DNA of 64,000 bases from Lysinibacillus_B sp031181585 (GTDB taxonomy: Bacteria > Bacillota > Bacilli > Bacillales_A > Planococcaceae). The stretch covers positions 1,426,001 to 1,490,000 of the forward strand of contig NZ_CP154840.1 in NCBI RefSeq assembly GCF_047301505.1. Reading direction: 5' to 3'. The notes beneath the pieces were generated by a model. It saw nothing but the letters and a program-made list of their open reading frames with translations, did not search any database and was not told the DNA's origin. Both the position numbers and the translations under genes were made by a program. Positions 1-7,646 of this stretch are shown here, in pieces. Numbering within the stretch: position 1 is the first letter of the stretch; each line of letters opens with the position of its first letter.

Positions 1-568
1 GCTGCTCCTTGCTAAAAACGTGTTGAATATTTCCCTCATTTTCAACGAATTGGCTATAAAGCGCTAAAATGGAGATTGCATGAAAATGGGCGAGCTGGGT
101 GTGCTCCGTAAAATGAATATCCCACTCTGCAATACAAATACGCTTTGCGATCTTTGCACAATAAGAAAAATAGCGTTTTAGCTGTTCGGGGTCCCGGAAA
201 TACCAGGAAGAGTGAGATAATACGGCCAAATCAAAAGGCTCTTCTACAAGTAAATCAAGTAAATCCGTTTCAAAAGAAAAGGTTATCCGTTCACCAAGCG
301 GAGAAGCTTTGATTGCAGCAGCTGCTTCTCCTAAATTGATGGGGGCGCCGTAGTCAGGACCCGCAATGTCAATTGCCATCACATATCCAGAGGCTCCTAC
401 TTGATCAGCCAGGGCAACGGTTGTATCTCCCTGGCCGCAGCCAATTTCAAGAACCCTCATACCTTCCTTCACTTCAAATGCTTTCACCAACTCTAGGCGG
501 TGCCGCAGCTGTCTGCGTTGAATCGTGTCATCGCCGATTATTTTCATACATCGTAGTAGATGGTCCAT
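1..568 (-). CDS. Class I SAM-dependent methyltransferase, 3' end cut by window edge
   Basis: Reading leftwards from an ATG at 566-568, about 189 codons stay open to the window edge, so the C-terminus is missing. The start has a good ribosome site (GGAAGCGGG) about 7 bases upstream. The glycine-rich SAM-binding motif I is plain (VLEIGCGQGDTT, about residues 40-51), followed by the acidic residue after beta-2 in the stretch AIDIAG. This is the Rossmann fold of small-molecule methyltransferases. The substrate cannot be told from the sequence. A separate relic of a methyltransferase C-terminus lies near 59.6 kb but belongs to another gene. No operon partner is visible. Confidence 0.85.
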   Translation of the reverse strand, partial: MDHLLRCMKIIGDDTIQRRQLRHRLELVKAFEVKEGMRVLEIGCGQGDTTVALADQVGASGYVMAIDIAGPDYGAPINLGEAAAAIKASPLGERITFSFETDLLDLLVEEPFDLAVLSHSSWYFRDPEQLKRYFSYCAKIAKRICIAEWDIHFTEHTQLAHFHAISILALYSQFVENEGNIQHVFSKEQ

Positions 569-838
569 AATTTTCCCGCTTCCTTTTCTCAATTATTTTG
601 AATGAAGTCAGCAACAACAGCAGGTTCGCCAGCTCCTCATTCGATAGGGCAGAGGTGCCATCCATAGGATGTATTCGTTTATTACGGATTACAATTATGA
701 ATGGGTACCTCTTTTACACTTCATAAAAACTACCATCAATTCATCGACTCCTTACAAATAATTACTTTTATTTAACCACAGAAGAAAAAGAGAGGCAATC
801 AAGGCTTTGAAAAGGCGATTATTAAAAGAAATCTAAAA

Positions 839-863
839 AGACAAGCCCTTATCGGACTTGTCT
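839..863 (-). terminator. Distal copy of czcD terminator hairpin, with U-run
   Basis: An imperfect GACAAG..CTTGTC hairpin of 25 bp. Read on the minus strand it is followed by TTTTTAGATTTC, so it forms a rho-independent terminator for the CDF transporter gene. It is an exact direct repeat of 1064-1088, which lacks a U-run. The 200-bp element lies between the two copies. Confidence 0.75.
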
Positions 864-1064
864 CAGAGTGAAGACAAAGTCACTTTTTGACTTTGTCTTT
901 ACGTTTTTTCAAGTAGTTTTATAAAGGTATGTTTTACTCAGCCTGTCTTGAAAACGCTTGCCAGACGAGGCGCGCCGACGAGTGAAGACACGAATAGAAC
1001 CTAAGTTCATGAGTGGACGAGCGAGGCAAGCAACGATGTATGAAAGCGTTTGTCAACAGTCTGA
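863..1064 (-). mobile_element. Terminator-nested repeat element, copy 1 (about 202 bp)
   Basis: A non-coding element related to 58684-58927 on the opposite strand. The ends are short imperfect inverted repeats (TCAGAGTG at one end, CAGTCTGA at the other). Inside are a 9-bp perfect stem (873-881 with 889-897, GACAAAGTC/GACTTTGTC) and blocks shared with the second copy: CAGCCTGTCTTGAAAACGCT, GGCGCGCCGACGAG, GAACCTAAGTTCATGAG and GAAAGCGTTTGTCAACAG. Inner arms around AAACGCTT and AAGCGTTT can pair, so most of the element could fold as one long hairpin. Exact 25-bp copies of the host terminator hairpin flank it, which looks like a target duplication. The stretch 569-838 upstream holds no gene that I can support. 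Confidence 0.75.
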
Positions 1065-1088
1065 GACAAGCCCTTATCGGACTTGTCT
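1064..1088 (-). repeat. Proximal copy of duplicated terminator hairpin
   Basis: Identical over 25 bp to 839-863. It sits right after the CDF transporter stop and is followed, in transcription order, by the element end instead of a U-run. It is the gene-proximal half of the hairpin duplication that flanks the repeat element. Confidence 0.8.
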
Positions 1089-1101
1089 TCATGCTGCCTC
1101 A

Positions 1102-2046
1102 TTAATGGTGATGTTCTTCATGTTTCATTTGACATAGAAGATCGTGGCTGTCACACGCAATTTCCGTCTCTATTTGAATCGTCACATGGTGAATACCCTG
1201 ATGAAGCAGTCGGTGCTTAATTTTTTCCAGTAATGCCGAACTTTCGGCAATGGTCATGGAATCTGCTACAACGACATGTGCATTCATTGCTACATAATCG
1301 CTTGTAATAGACCAGACATGAATTTCATGTAGATTGATGACTTCGGGCAGGTTTTCAACTTCTGTTCGAATTGCCTGAAGTTCAACGGAAGCAGGCGCTC
1401 CCTCCATTAGTACATGGACAGCTGAGCGAGTAATACCAATTCCGCTGCGAAGCACGAGCAGCGCAACAATGACACTTGCCAGAGGGTCTGCCCACTGCCA
1501 GCCGAAAAAGATGATTAAGAGTGCTGCGATGATTGCGCCAATTGAGCCAAGCATGTCACTAATAACATGGGAAAAGGCACCCCGCATATTTAGGTTTTCT
1601 TCTGTATCACCGCTTTTAAACATGTACACAGCAACGATGATATTTACTAAAAGCCCAATGAAACTGATTATTAGCATTCCCATTGATGCAACTTCCGGAG
1701 GGCTCTGGAAGCGGTAGATCGCCTCATAAAAAATATAGAGAGCGATTAGAATGAGTGTTGCCCCGTTGAATAGGGCAGCTAGAATTTCAAATCGTTTATA
1801 GCCGAATGTTTTTGCCTGTGAAGTTGCCTTTTCAGCTAGCTTGAAGGCGACAAGAGCAATAGCAAGCGACAGTGCATCACTGAGCATATGACCTGCATCG
1901 GAAAGAAGCGCGAGACTGTTTGTCAGCAAACCCCCGATTACTTCGACAATCATAAAGGAAGCAATGATTAAAAAAGAAACAAATAACACTTTTTTATTGG
2001 ATGTATGAACATGAGAGTGATCATGCCCATGATGATGGTGACTCAT
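1102..2046 (-). CDS. czcD: CDF-family zinc/cation efflux transporter (CzcD type)
   Basis: 314 aa, the usual length for the family. The N-terminus (HHHHGHDHSHVH) and C-terminus are histidine-rich, as in zinc-exporting CDF proteins. Six membrane segments follow. The two intramembrane metal-site motifs are present: H53-xxx-D57 in TM2 (AGHMLSDALS) and H160-xxx-D164 in TM5 (FSHVISDMLG). A C-terminal cytoplasmic domain follows. The family exports zinc (also cadmium or cobalt) by proton antiport at the cell membrane. It lies 13 bp downstream of a CzrA-type repressor on the same strand, so the two form a metal-induced efflux operon. Its terminator is split by the repeat element described at 863-1064. 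Confidence 0.92.
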   Translation of the reverse strand: MSHHHHGHDHSHVHTSNKKVLFVSFLIIASFMIVEVIGGLLTNSLALLSDAGHMLSDALSLAIALVAFKLAEKATSQAKTFGYKRFEILAALFNGATLILIALYIFYEAIYRFQSPPEVASMGMLIISFIGLLVNIIVAVYMFKSGDTEENLNMRGAFSHVISDMLGSIGAIIAALLIIFFGWQWADPLASVIVALLVLRSGIGITRSAVHVLMEGAPASVELQAIRTEVENLPEVINLHEIHVWSITSDYVAMNAHVVVADSMTIAESSALLEKIKHRLLHQGIHHVTIQIETEIACDSHDLLCQMKHEEHHH

Positions 2047-2059
2047 TTATTCCCACTCC

Positions 2060-2380
2060 TTACGTATGTTTAGCGTGCTCGATTGCCTGTTTAAGCAGGC
2101 CCATAACATGCGCGTCATCAGATGTATAATAAAGGGTTGTTCCCTCACGGCGAAACTTGACAAGACGCAAATTTTTTAGAAAACGGAGCTGATGGGACAC
2201 GGCTGACTGTGTTAAATCGAGTGCTTCTGCAATATCATTGACTGAATGTTCATGTTCGCAGAGAAAATGAAGTATGCGAATGCGTGTCGGATCGCTTAGC
2301 GCTTTAAATGTTTGTGCAGTAATGAATAAAGTTTCCTCATCCAGCCCATGTATTTGGCAGTTGCAAGGTTGTTCGTTCAT
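2060..2380 (-). CDS. czrA: ArsR/SmtB-family zinc-sensing repressor (CzrA type)
   Basis: 106 aa winged-helix repressor. The recognition helix region reads LTQSAVSHQLRFL. The C-terminal alpha-5 metal site of CzrA is conserved with exact spacing: D89, H91, H102 and H105 (D-x-H-x10-H-x2-H). This is the site used by S. aureus CzrA to bind Zn/Co. An N-terminal cysteine pair (C6, C8) is an extra feature that might bind metal or be incidental. It is the first gene of the operon with the CDF exporter. An AT-rich palindrome at 2403-2424 is the likely operator, giving autoregulation and zinc-induced derepression. Confidence 0.9.
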   Translation of the reverse strand: MNEQPCNCQIHGLDEETLFITAQTFKALSDPTRIRILHFLCEHEHSVNDIAEALDLTQSAVSHQLRFLKNLRLVKFRREGTTLYYTSDDAHVMGLLKQAIEHAKHT

Positions 2381-2402
2381 AAAACCCCTCCGTTACATAA
2401 TA

Positions 2403-2424
2403 TGAATATATGAGTATATGTTCA
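2403..2424. promoter_or_regulatory. Probable CzrA operator
   Basis: An imperfect inverted repeat with outer half-sites TGAA and TTCA flanking ATAT-rich arms, placed 23 bp upstream of the repressor start. This matches the layout of ArsR-family zinc operators. Assigned by position and symmetry only. Confidence 0.55.
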
Positions 2425-2567
2425 TATATAGTGTATGCTGTTTGGGAAGATTTTGCAACTGTAAGGTGAAAGAAAATTTAGATAGGGGTTTTTAAAAAGA
2501 AAATAGCATCTCCATAGGGCCCTTATATATGGTATACCCGAATTAATGAAGATGCTCACGTAATTTA

Positions 2568-3296
2568 TTAATGAAGGTGGAACGGAAGAAGATCAAGTGC
2601 CTGATGAAGTCCGATGTAAAGCAAAATACCATAGAAGAAGTAAATGGATATACTTCTATCTTTAATGGCAATAACAGCAGGCAACAAATCGATTGTTACA
2701 ATATAGAGGAACATGCCAGCCGTAAGTGATAGGGCAATGGGCAGAATAATCGGATCTGCTGCGAAAAACCTTGAAGCGGACATCGTAGCAACTGCCCCCG
2801 CAATTGTGGATAAACCCAGCAAATAAGAAGCGTATACTGCTTTTCGTCTGTTCCGGGACTTTGTATAAATAATAGAAGATAGCGTCAGCCCGTCCGGAAT
2901 TTTATGAAGAAGAACGGCAAACAATATAACAAGCCCGACAGACTTGTCCATATGAAACCCCATGACAATCGATACTCCGTCCAAAAAGGTGTGAAGCAGC
3001 ATACCAGCCAGTATGACCCTTGTCCGCTGCCCCTTGACGCCATGATGATGGGAAGAAAATAACTGCTGAATAAGAAAAAACAATCCAAAGCCTAAAATGA
3101 TAAAGATCGGGCTGCTTTCATGCAGCTCAATCGCTTCCGGCATAATCGCCATTAAGGCAATCGCAAAGAGAAGGCCGGCACTCAAGGCCATGAGTGCATA
3201 CGAATCATGCTCCGACCATGAACGCTTTATCAAAATGAGCAGCCCGCCAGCTACATTCGCGGCCGCTGCAAGCAATACATAAAAAAGAATATCCAT
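2568..3296 (-). CDS. ZIP-family metal transporter
   Basis: 242 aa with eight predicted membrane segments. The metal-path motifs of ZIP proteins are clear: H102-xxx-D106-G107 in TM4 (LLHTFLDGVSI) and H131-K-I-P-D135-G136 in TM5 (LLHKIPDGLTL). A cytoplasmic loop before TM4 carries three histidines (SSHHHG). ZIP proteins move zinc, iron or manganese towards the cytoplasm; direction and substrate are not proven here. It lies next to the zinc efflux cassette but has its own upstream region (3297-3557), which carries the 21-bp repeat array. No Zur-like box was seen in that region. Confidence 0.85.
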   Translation of the reverse strand: MDILFYVLLAAAANVAGGLLILIKRSWSEHDSYALMALSAGLLFAIALMAIMPEAIELHESSPIFIILGFGLFFLIQQLFSSHHHGVKGQRTRVILAGMLLHTFLDGVSIVMGFHMDKSVGLVILFAVLLHKIPDGLTLSSIIYTKSRNRRKAVYASYLLGLSTIAGAVATMSASRFFAADPIILPIALSLTAGMFLYIVTIDLLPAVIAIKDRSISIYFFYGILLYIGLHQALDLLPFHLH

Positions 3297-3380
3297 AAAT
3301 AACTCCTAAACTTGTTTAATAGTAGACTGCTTGCAATTAAGATATGCCTTGGGAAGGGAGAGCATGATTAATGCGTGATT

Positions 3381-3464
3381 CGCCGGTAAACTAAGGTTTT
3401 TCGCCGGTAAATCTGCTTAAGCCGCCGGTATTTACATAAAAATCGCTGGTAAGAGGACCAATTT
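3381..3464. repeat. Array of 21-bp degenerate repeats, core CGCCGGTA (4 units)
   Basis: Core octamers start at 3381, 3402, 3423 and 3444, exactly 21 bp apart. Three read CGCCGGTA and the last CGCTGGTA. The 13 bases between cores vary and are AT-rich. The array lies in the divergent gap between the ZIP gene and a small zinc-ribbon gene. A sister array with the same core lies at 56562-56645. Confidence 0.85.
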
Positions 3465-3557
3465 CTTCTCGCTCTATAAAAAGATCAAAAGGGCGCTCAT
3501 TGTACATAAAACGATGTCTATAATAAAATAAAACTATATGTTGTTAAAGAAAAGTGA

Positions 3558-3896
3558 GTGTTTGATATGGAAGCGAAAAAAGTAGAGGTGCCGTGCAGTA
3601 CATGTGGAGAACCGGTGAAAATTGATTTCAATGAAGCGGAATTTTCCTCACAGCTGACAATTTTGAACGGAAAAAAGAAAGAAAGCCGCACGTTCATAAA
3701 AAAATGTCCAAGCTGCGGACAGATCAATACTGTGACGAGTGATGATAAAAAAGAATGGGGAAAAAGAAAAGGACCCAACGTGAAGACGGTCATGTTTTCT
3801 GGCTTTTTCTCCTGTCTGGTGATGATTATACTATTCGCCCTGTTTGTTTATTTTGCGTTCAAAGGACTGGGCATTGTGGTTGATTGGTTGTTTTAA
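3558..3896 (+). CDS. Small zinc-ribbon membrane protein, unknown function
   Basis: 112 aa from a GTG, or 109 aa from the ATG at 3567. Neither start has a strong ribosome site. Two CxxC knuckles (PCSTCGE near the start and KCPSCGQ near residue 50) form a probable zinc ribbon. A basic linker and one C-terminal membrane helix (about residues 80-105) follow. No family name is recognised. It stands alone and ends at a strong terminator (3908-3932). The metal in the ribbon is probably structural. Confidence 0.7.
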   Translation: MFDMEAKKVEVPCSTCGEPVKIDFNEAEFSSQLTILNGKKKESRTFIKKCPSCGQINTVTSDDKKEWGKRKGPNVKTVMFSGFFSCLVMIILFALFVYFAFKGLGIVVDWLF

Positions 3897-3907
3897 TAGG
3901 GGAAAGC

Positions 3908-3932
3908 GTGAGGACATTTGACGTGTCCTCAC
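3908..3932 (+). terminator. Rho-independent terminator
   Basis: Perfect 9-bp stem GTGAGGACA/TGTCCTCAC with a 7-base loop, followed by TTTTGCTTTTT. It lies between converging genes. Confidence 0.85.
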
Positions 3933-3941
3933 TTTTGCTTT

Positions 3942-4832
3942 TTAAAACAGTCCGCATGATCCTAATATGTCTGAGCTCTCCATTAAACTGGCCTCCGCAA
4001 TCCCGATTCCTTCCCGCTTCATAAAGGCTTGGACAGCTTGATAGCCGACCGCATAGCCGGCAAACGGTGATAGGCCAACCGGTGCGTAGCCTTGAGCCTT
4101 TGCGATGATATCGCCAAACATATAGCTGCTCACCTCTGCAAATCCCTTCACATGGATCGCCTCCTTCATCACTTCGATTGAGTAAGCAAAGTCCTCTTCA
4201 TCAAAGGAAGTGACCCAGGGGCCTATGAGCTGTTCACCGAAGAGTGCCTGTGCAAAGGATTCAGCCAGCCCCTCGATTACCAAATAGTCGCCGACGGTCA
4301 CATTTCCATGATCCCAATTAAAATAGGAAAAACGAATATTATGATGAAATTCATGTGCAATAACCGCTGGGAGTCTCGGAATATTGTAGCTATTCGGACT
4401 TATGGCTACCTGGATAAAACCCGGGATACCACCAAACCCACAGTAGCCTTTTTGCAAAGATAACTTATCTGAATCCGCAATATAAAGTCCGAATTTTAGA
4501 TCATCAGCAGCAATCATCAAGGAATGTTTCGCTATAAAATCTAGACAATGATCAAGTGTGCTTTGGGCTGTTTGCATGGCATGGATTTCTTTTAAGTTCT
4601 CTAACATCTGTAAGCCGGTCTCCGTTTCTTGCACTCCTAAATAACCAAGCATGTTTGTTGCCATTAATACGTCATATCCATTAGGCTCCCTTGCTTTTAG
4701 CGGTACATTGATCAACCGCCACATTGCTTCGAAAGGCTTCATCATTTCATATCGAAAATAATCCTCCCTTCCATTTTCCAAAGAGAACAGTATTTCATAT
4801 TGCTCTATTGTGTTTTCCAGACTGTACTTCAT
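3942..4832 (-). CDS. DUF2268-family putative zinc metalloprotease
   Basis: 296 aa. The gluzincin motif HEXXH is present as HEFHH (H160, E161, H164) in the context VIAHEFHHNIRF. A conserved glutamate in VIEGLAESFAQALFG, about 30 residues downstream, is a good third zinc ligand. This is the pattern of DUF2268 (YjaZ-like) predicted Zn-dependent proteases. There is no signal peptide or membrane helix, so a cytoplasmic role is likely. It is transcribed alone. The substrate is unknown. Confidence 0.82.
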   Translation of the reverse strand: MKYSLENTIEQYEILFSLENGREDYFRYEMMKPFEAMWRLINVPLKAREPNGYDVLMATNMLGYLGVQETETGLQMLENLKEIHAMQTAQSTLDHCLDFIAKHSLMIAADDLKFGLYIADSDKLSLQKGYCGFGGIPGFIQVAISPNSYNIPRLPAVIAHEFHHNIRFSYFNWDHGNVTVGDYLVIEGLAESFAQALFGEQLIGPWVTSFDEEDFAYSIEVMKEAIHVKGFAEVSSYMFGDIIAKAQGYAPVGLSPFAGYAVGYQAVQAFMKREGIGIAEASLMESSDILGSCGLF

Positions 4833-4953
4833 TAAATCAACCCTCTTTCTATATGATTACTGTAAGTGTTGACGTAACGAGAAGGTCAAGAAGTTTAGAA
4901 AGCTATGATATGGGCGGTTCATCCGCTGTCACAATAAATATTTCACAAAAAAA

Positions 4954-4977
4954 CCTTTCGGCGATTTAGCCGAAAGG
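4954..4977 (-). terminator. Rho-independent terminator of the DUF402 gene
   Basis: Perfect 9-bp stem (CCTTTCGGC/GCCGAAAGG) followed on the minus strand by a run of seven T. Confidence 0.88.
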
Positions 4978-4983
4978 GGGAAT

Positions 4984-5523
4984 TTACATATCCTTCTCCA
5001 AAATCTTTTTATGTGGAATACTGAAATCAAGATATCTAAACGTTCCGTTCTGGAGTTCCTTATATATTTTATTAAATTCCGTAAATCCGAAATCATACAT
5101 TTCCTTGGTGATTTCACCTGTCTGTAGTGCGTTTTCAATATCATCAAGATCTTTTTTGATGATTTCGCCGGAAGGAAGCTTAATAAGGTCCAGGTAGAGA
5201 TCCTCCATATAAGGAACACCGTCTTCTATTCCGTTATGAGTAGTAATGTCGATATACCACTGAACAATATTTCCTTTCTCATCAAATATCGTCGTGATAC
5301 CGAAGTGCTCGTCATCTGGCAAGTGCTGCAGCCAGGAATAGCCTTCGTGAGCGATACAAAACGTCTTACCCGCATGTGTCGTCCATAAAGGTTCTTTTAT
5401 TTTTTTTATTTTTAATAGTGCAACATGACCGGCATAATTTCCGTCATTTATATAGACCATATTAAAATCACGCGCCAGCACCCTTGACCAATCTTCTCTT
5501 GTGATAAAACGTTTATTCACCAT
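4984..5523 (-). CDS. DUF402 domain protein, nucleoside di/triphosphatase-like
   Basis: 179 aa when started at the ATG at 5521-5523, which follows a clear AAAGGAG ribosome site. A longer frame to 5664 has no support. The DUF402 fold shows the acidic cluster WYIDITTHNGIED and LYLDLIKLPSGEI, typical of Ntdp-type proteins that hydrolyse nucleoside tri- and diphosphates with a divalent metal. The C-terminal helix is acidic and lysine-rich. Function by homology only. Single-gene unit with its own terminator. Confidence 0.8.
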   Translation of the reverse strand: MVNKRFITREDWSRVLARDFNMVYINDGNYAGHVALLKIKKIKEPLWTTHAGKTFCIAHEGYSWLQHLPDDEHFGITTIFDEKGNIVQWYIDITTHNGIEDGVPYMEDLYLDLIKLPSGEIIKKDLDDIENALQTGEITKEMYDFGFTEFNKIYKELQNGTFRYLDFSIPHKKILEKDM

Positions 5524-5867
5524 AACGATAAGCTCCTTTCTTTGAATAATTGTATTATAAAATAGGACATACATAATTTGTAAAAGTGTGCAGACTGCTA
5601 TCAGCCTGCTGTCGTTAAATTCTTTTACCCAAGTGCTGCAGCGTTCAAGCGGGAAATTGGGCAAGAAGGAAAATTTCCTTTACTGGAATTTAGCAATATA
5701 CCCTGTTACAATCATTATTTTAAAAGAAAAAAATGAAACATTTTCCTAATTCGCCCGTACAAACTACTAAAGAGAAATTTAGTTGGCACCCGGGAACGGG
5801 TTATAATGGAAATTATTTTTAGAAAATTCCTTTAATATGAGAAGATGTACATAAAGGGGGAAAAGGA

Positions 5868-6020
5868 ATGATAGGTATCCTCGGCAGCATTATCTTAATT
5901 GTGCTGTTATTTGATGGACATACTCTGCGAAAGCAGAATACTGAACTGCTTGAGCAGAATAAAGAGATATTGGAGAGGCTGAAATTTCTCCAAACTGAGC
6001 TGGAGATGAAAAGGGAATAA
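5868..6020 (+). CDS. Small membrane-anchored coiled-coil protein (50 aa)
   Basis: Starts at ATG 5868 after AAGGGGGAAAAGG. Residues 1-16 are a hydrophobic helix (IGILGSIILIVLLF). The rest is charged and heptad-like, rich in L, E, K and Q, and would form a short cytoplasmic coiled coil. Codon use and the ribosome site support a real gene, but no family is recognised. Confidence 0.6.
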   Translation: MIGILGSIILIVLLFDGHTLRKQNTELLEQNKEILERLKFLQTELEMKRE

Positions 6021-6087
6021 GAAATGTTGGCAATTCGGTAAGGTAAATTATAGTGGATATTTTGTAAGGCAGCGAGGTGACAGGCAA

Positions 6088-6606
6088 GTGAACATCTATT
6101 TGTATACGATTCCCGAACAAGAGACGCAGCATACGAGCATACCAGTGTATGATGAAGATAGGCAGACGGCTTTTGTACTTAGGAAAAGTCCGCATCGTCT
6201 ATTAAACAGTGTGTTACACCATATGTCCAAGGTAGGAATGCCATACTGCTATATGGCGATTTCTCCAGATGACCGGCCGATTTTTAAGGTTGATTGCCCG
6301 TTTTCGGGAGTGGGCTATACCATTCAATCGATGAATTCCCAGAAAAAGAACAAGATCGAGCAATACCACGTGCAGCTTGTCGAAAAGGTTCAGACATTCC
6401 GCCTGCAGGGTGACGATTTCCAATTTGAAAAGGATTACACAGGTGCTGGGGTGCTGACGCGAAATGACGAAAAAATTGCTAAAATTGAAAGTGTAGACAG
6501 CATTCAGGTAAACACGGCGAAACGCATTCGTATCGAAGCGAGAGACGATATCTCGGCCTCCTTGATCGCCGTTCTGTATCAAACATTTATAGAGGAGCAG
6601 GATTGA
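6088..6606 (+). CDS. Tubby C-terminal-like / LURP-type beta protein, tentative
   Basis: 172 aa from GTG 6088 with GAGGTG upstream. Mostly beta-strand, with no signal peptide or membrane helix. The pattern of paired strands (FVLRK, PIFKVDCPF, DDFQFEKDYTG, IAKIESV, KRIRIEA) ending in a hydrophobic helix (ASLIAVLYQTFI) looks like the tubby-C-like proteins common in Bacillus. That assignment is from strand pattern only. The gene follows the 50-aa coiled-coil ORF by 67 bp and may be co-transcribed with it. Confidence 0.55.
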   Translation: MNIYLYTIPEQETQHTSIPVYDEDRQTAFVLRKSPHRLLNSVLHHMSKVGMPYCYMAISPDDRPIFKVDCPFSGVGYTIQSMNSQKKNKIEQYHVQLVEKVQTFRLQGDDFQFEKDYTGAGVLTRNDEKIAKIESVDSIQVNTAKRIRIEARDDISASLIAVLYQTFIEEQD

Positions 6607-6735
6607 ATTGAATAATGAAAAGCCGCGCTTACATGGGGAATGAAAAAATTTCTCATGTTTTTTTATTTTGCTGTCCCTAATTGTCCTATTATTTTCGATA
6701 GTAATTTCTAGAGGATAATGAAAAGGGGAATGGAC

Positions 6736-7545
6736 ATGGTGTTTGATTATTTGAAGGAATTCGTTATATTCAGGTCAGTTGAAGAAATGGATGAACATAT
6801 AAGAAGTCATTTGCTGCGTTACAAGGAGCTGCTCACAGAGAGTGAAGTTGCAATTGTAAAAAAAATTGCCTCGCATGCACTTGCCTATCCAGGAGTGTCC
6901 CATCTGAAAGCGATAACGATTGCGGATAGCTTGCAGATCAGTACCAAAACAGTATACAGGGCAGCGGCAAAGCTTGAGGAGCTGGGAGTAATAGGCAGAG
7001 TCCCTACGAAAAAACTGAACGGTATCAAAGGAGCGAATATTTATCGTATTCTTCCTTTTGTCCCATCGGACGTGTCCGAACGGGAAAAAGGCAGAGAAAC
7101 GGACAGTGGCAATGCTTCCAAGCCGCTGCCAAGAAATCAATCATTTGTTTCTTTAAATCTTTCTCAAACAAGCACTTTACATAATATATATAATAGATTG
7201 CAAAATGAAAGAGAGAGAAAGATGTCCTGCATGAATGAATACCAACGGACATTATACGAGCTTCTAATGGAGACGCCTATTAAGGACGAGCTGAAGGATG
7301 GATTATATCAGGCAATTGTGGCAAGTTCCATGCCTGATTTCCGTACCTTTGTACAGACGCGCGATGCATTGATCGGTATTATTCAGGATATTCATGCAGG
7401 CAGGCTGACGATTAACACAACACTCCGAGCTGTATTACAGGGTGCCCTGCGAAAAACTCTGCCTATGGGAGTCTCAATGGAAACAGTGCCTGAGCAGCCG
7501 CGGCGAAAGGTGGAGTTCTATGACTGGCTGACAGAACGGGAGTGA
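6736..7545 (+). CDS. Helix-turn-helix DNA-binding protein
   Basis: About 269 aa from the ATG at 6736, which has AAAGGGG six bases upstream; an earlier ATG at 6718 is possible but has poor spacing. Residues about 45-90 form a winged HTH (ISTKTVYRAAAKLEELGVIGRV). A low-complexity serine-rich linker and a helical C-terminal domain follow. The layout resembles HTH_36 or plasmid-initiator-like regulators of Bacillales. The target is unknown. It is a single gene with no obvious terminator downstream. Confidence 0.65.
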   Translation: MVFDYLKEFVIFRSVEEMDEHIRSHLLRYKELLTESEVAIVKKIASHALAYPGVSHLKAITIADSLQISTKTVYRAAAKLEELGVIGRVPTKKLNGIKGANIYRILPFVPSDVSEREKGRETDSGNASKPLPRNQSFVSLNLSQTSTLHNIYNRLQNERERKMSCMNEYQRTLYELLMETPIKDELKDGLYQAIVASSMPDFRTFVQTRDALIGIIQDIHAGRLTINTTLRAVLQGALRKTLPMGVSMETVPEQPRRKVEFYDWLTERE

Positions 7546-7646
7546 AAGCCATTTCCTTTTTGCAGGTAAATGGCTAAAAATACGATTGTCCTCTAAGCAT
7601 TTTTTTCAGCTAAACATGAATTTTCGGACGCTCCCTTTTATTCATT

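Noticed and set aside
373..570. Plus-strand 65-codon ORF near the left edge
   Set aside because: It lies antisense to the methyltransferase, whose minus-strand frame has a SAM motif and a ribosome site.
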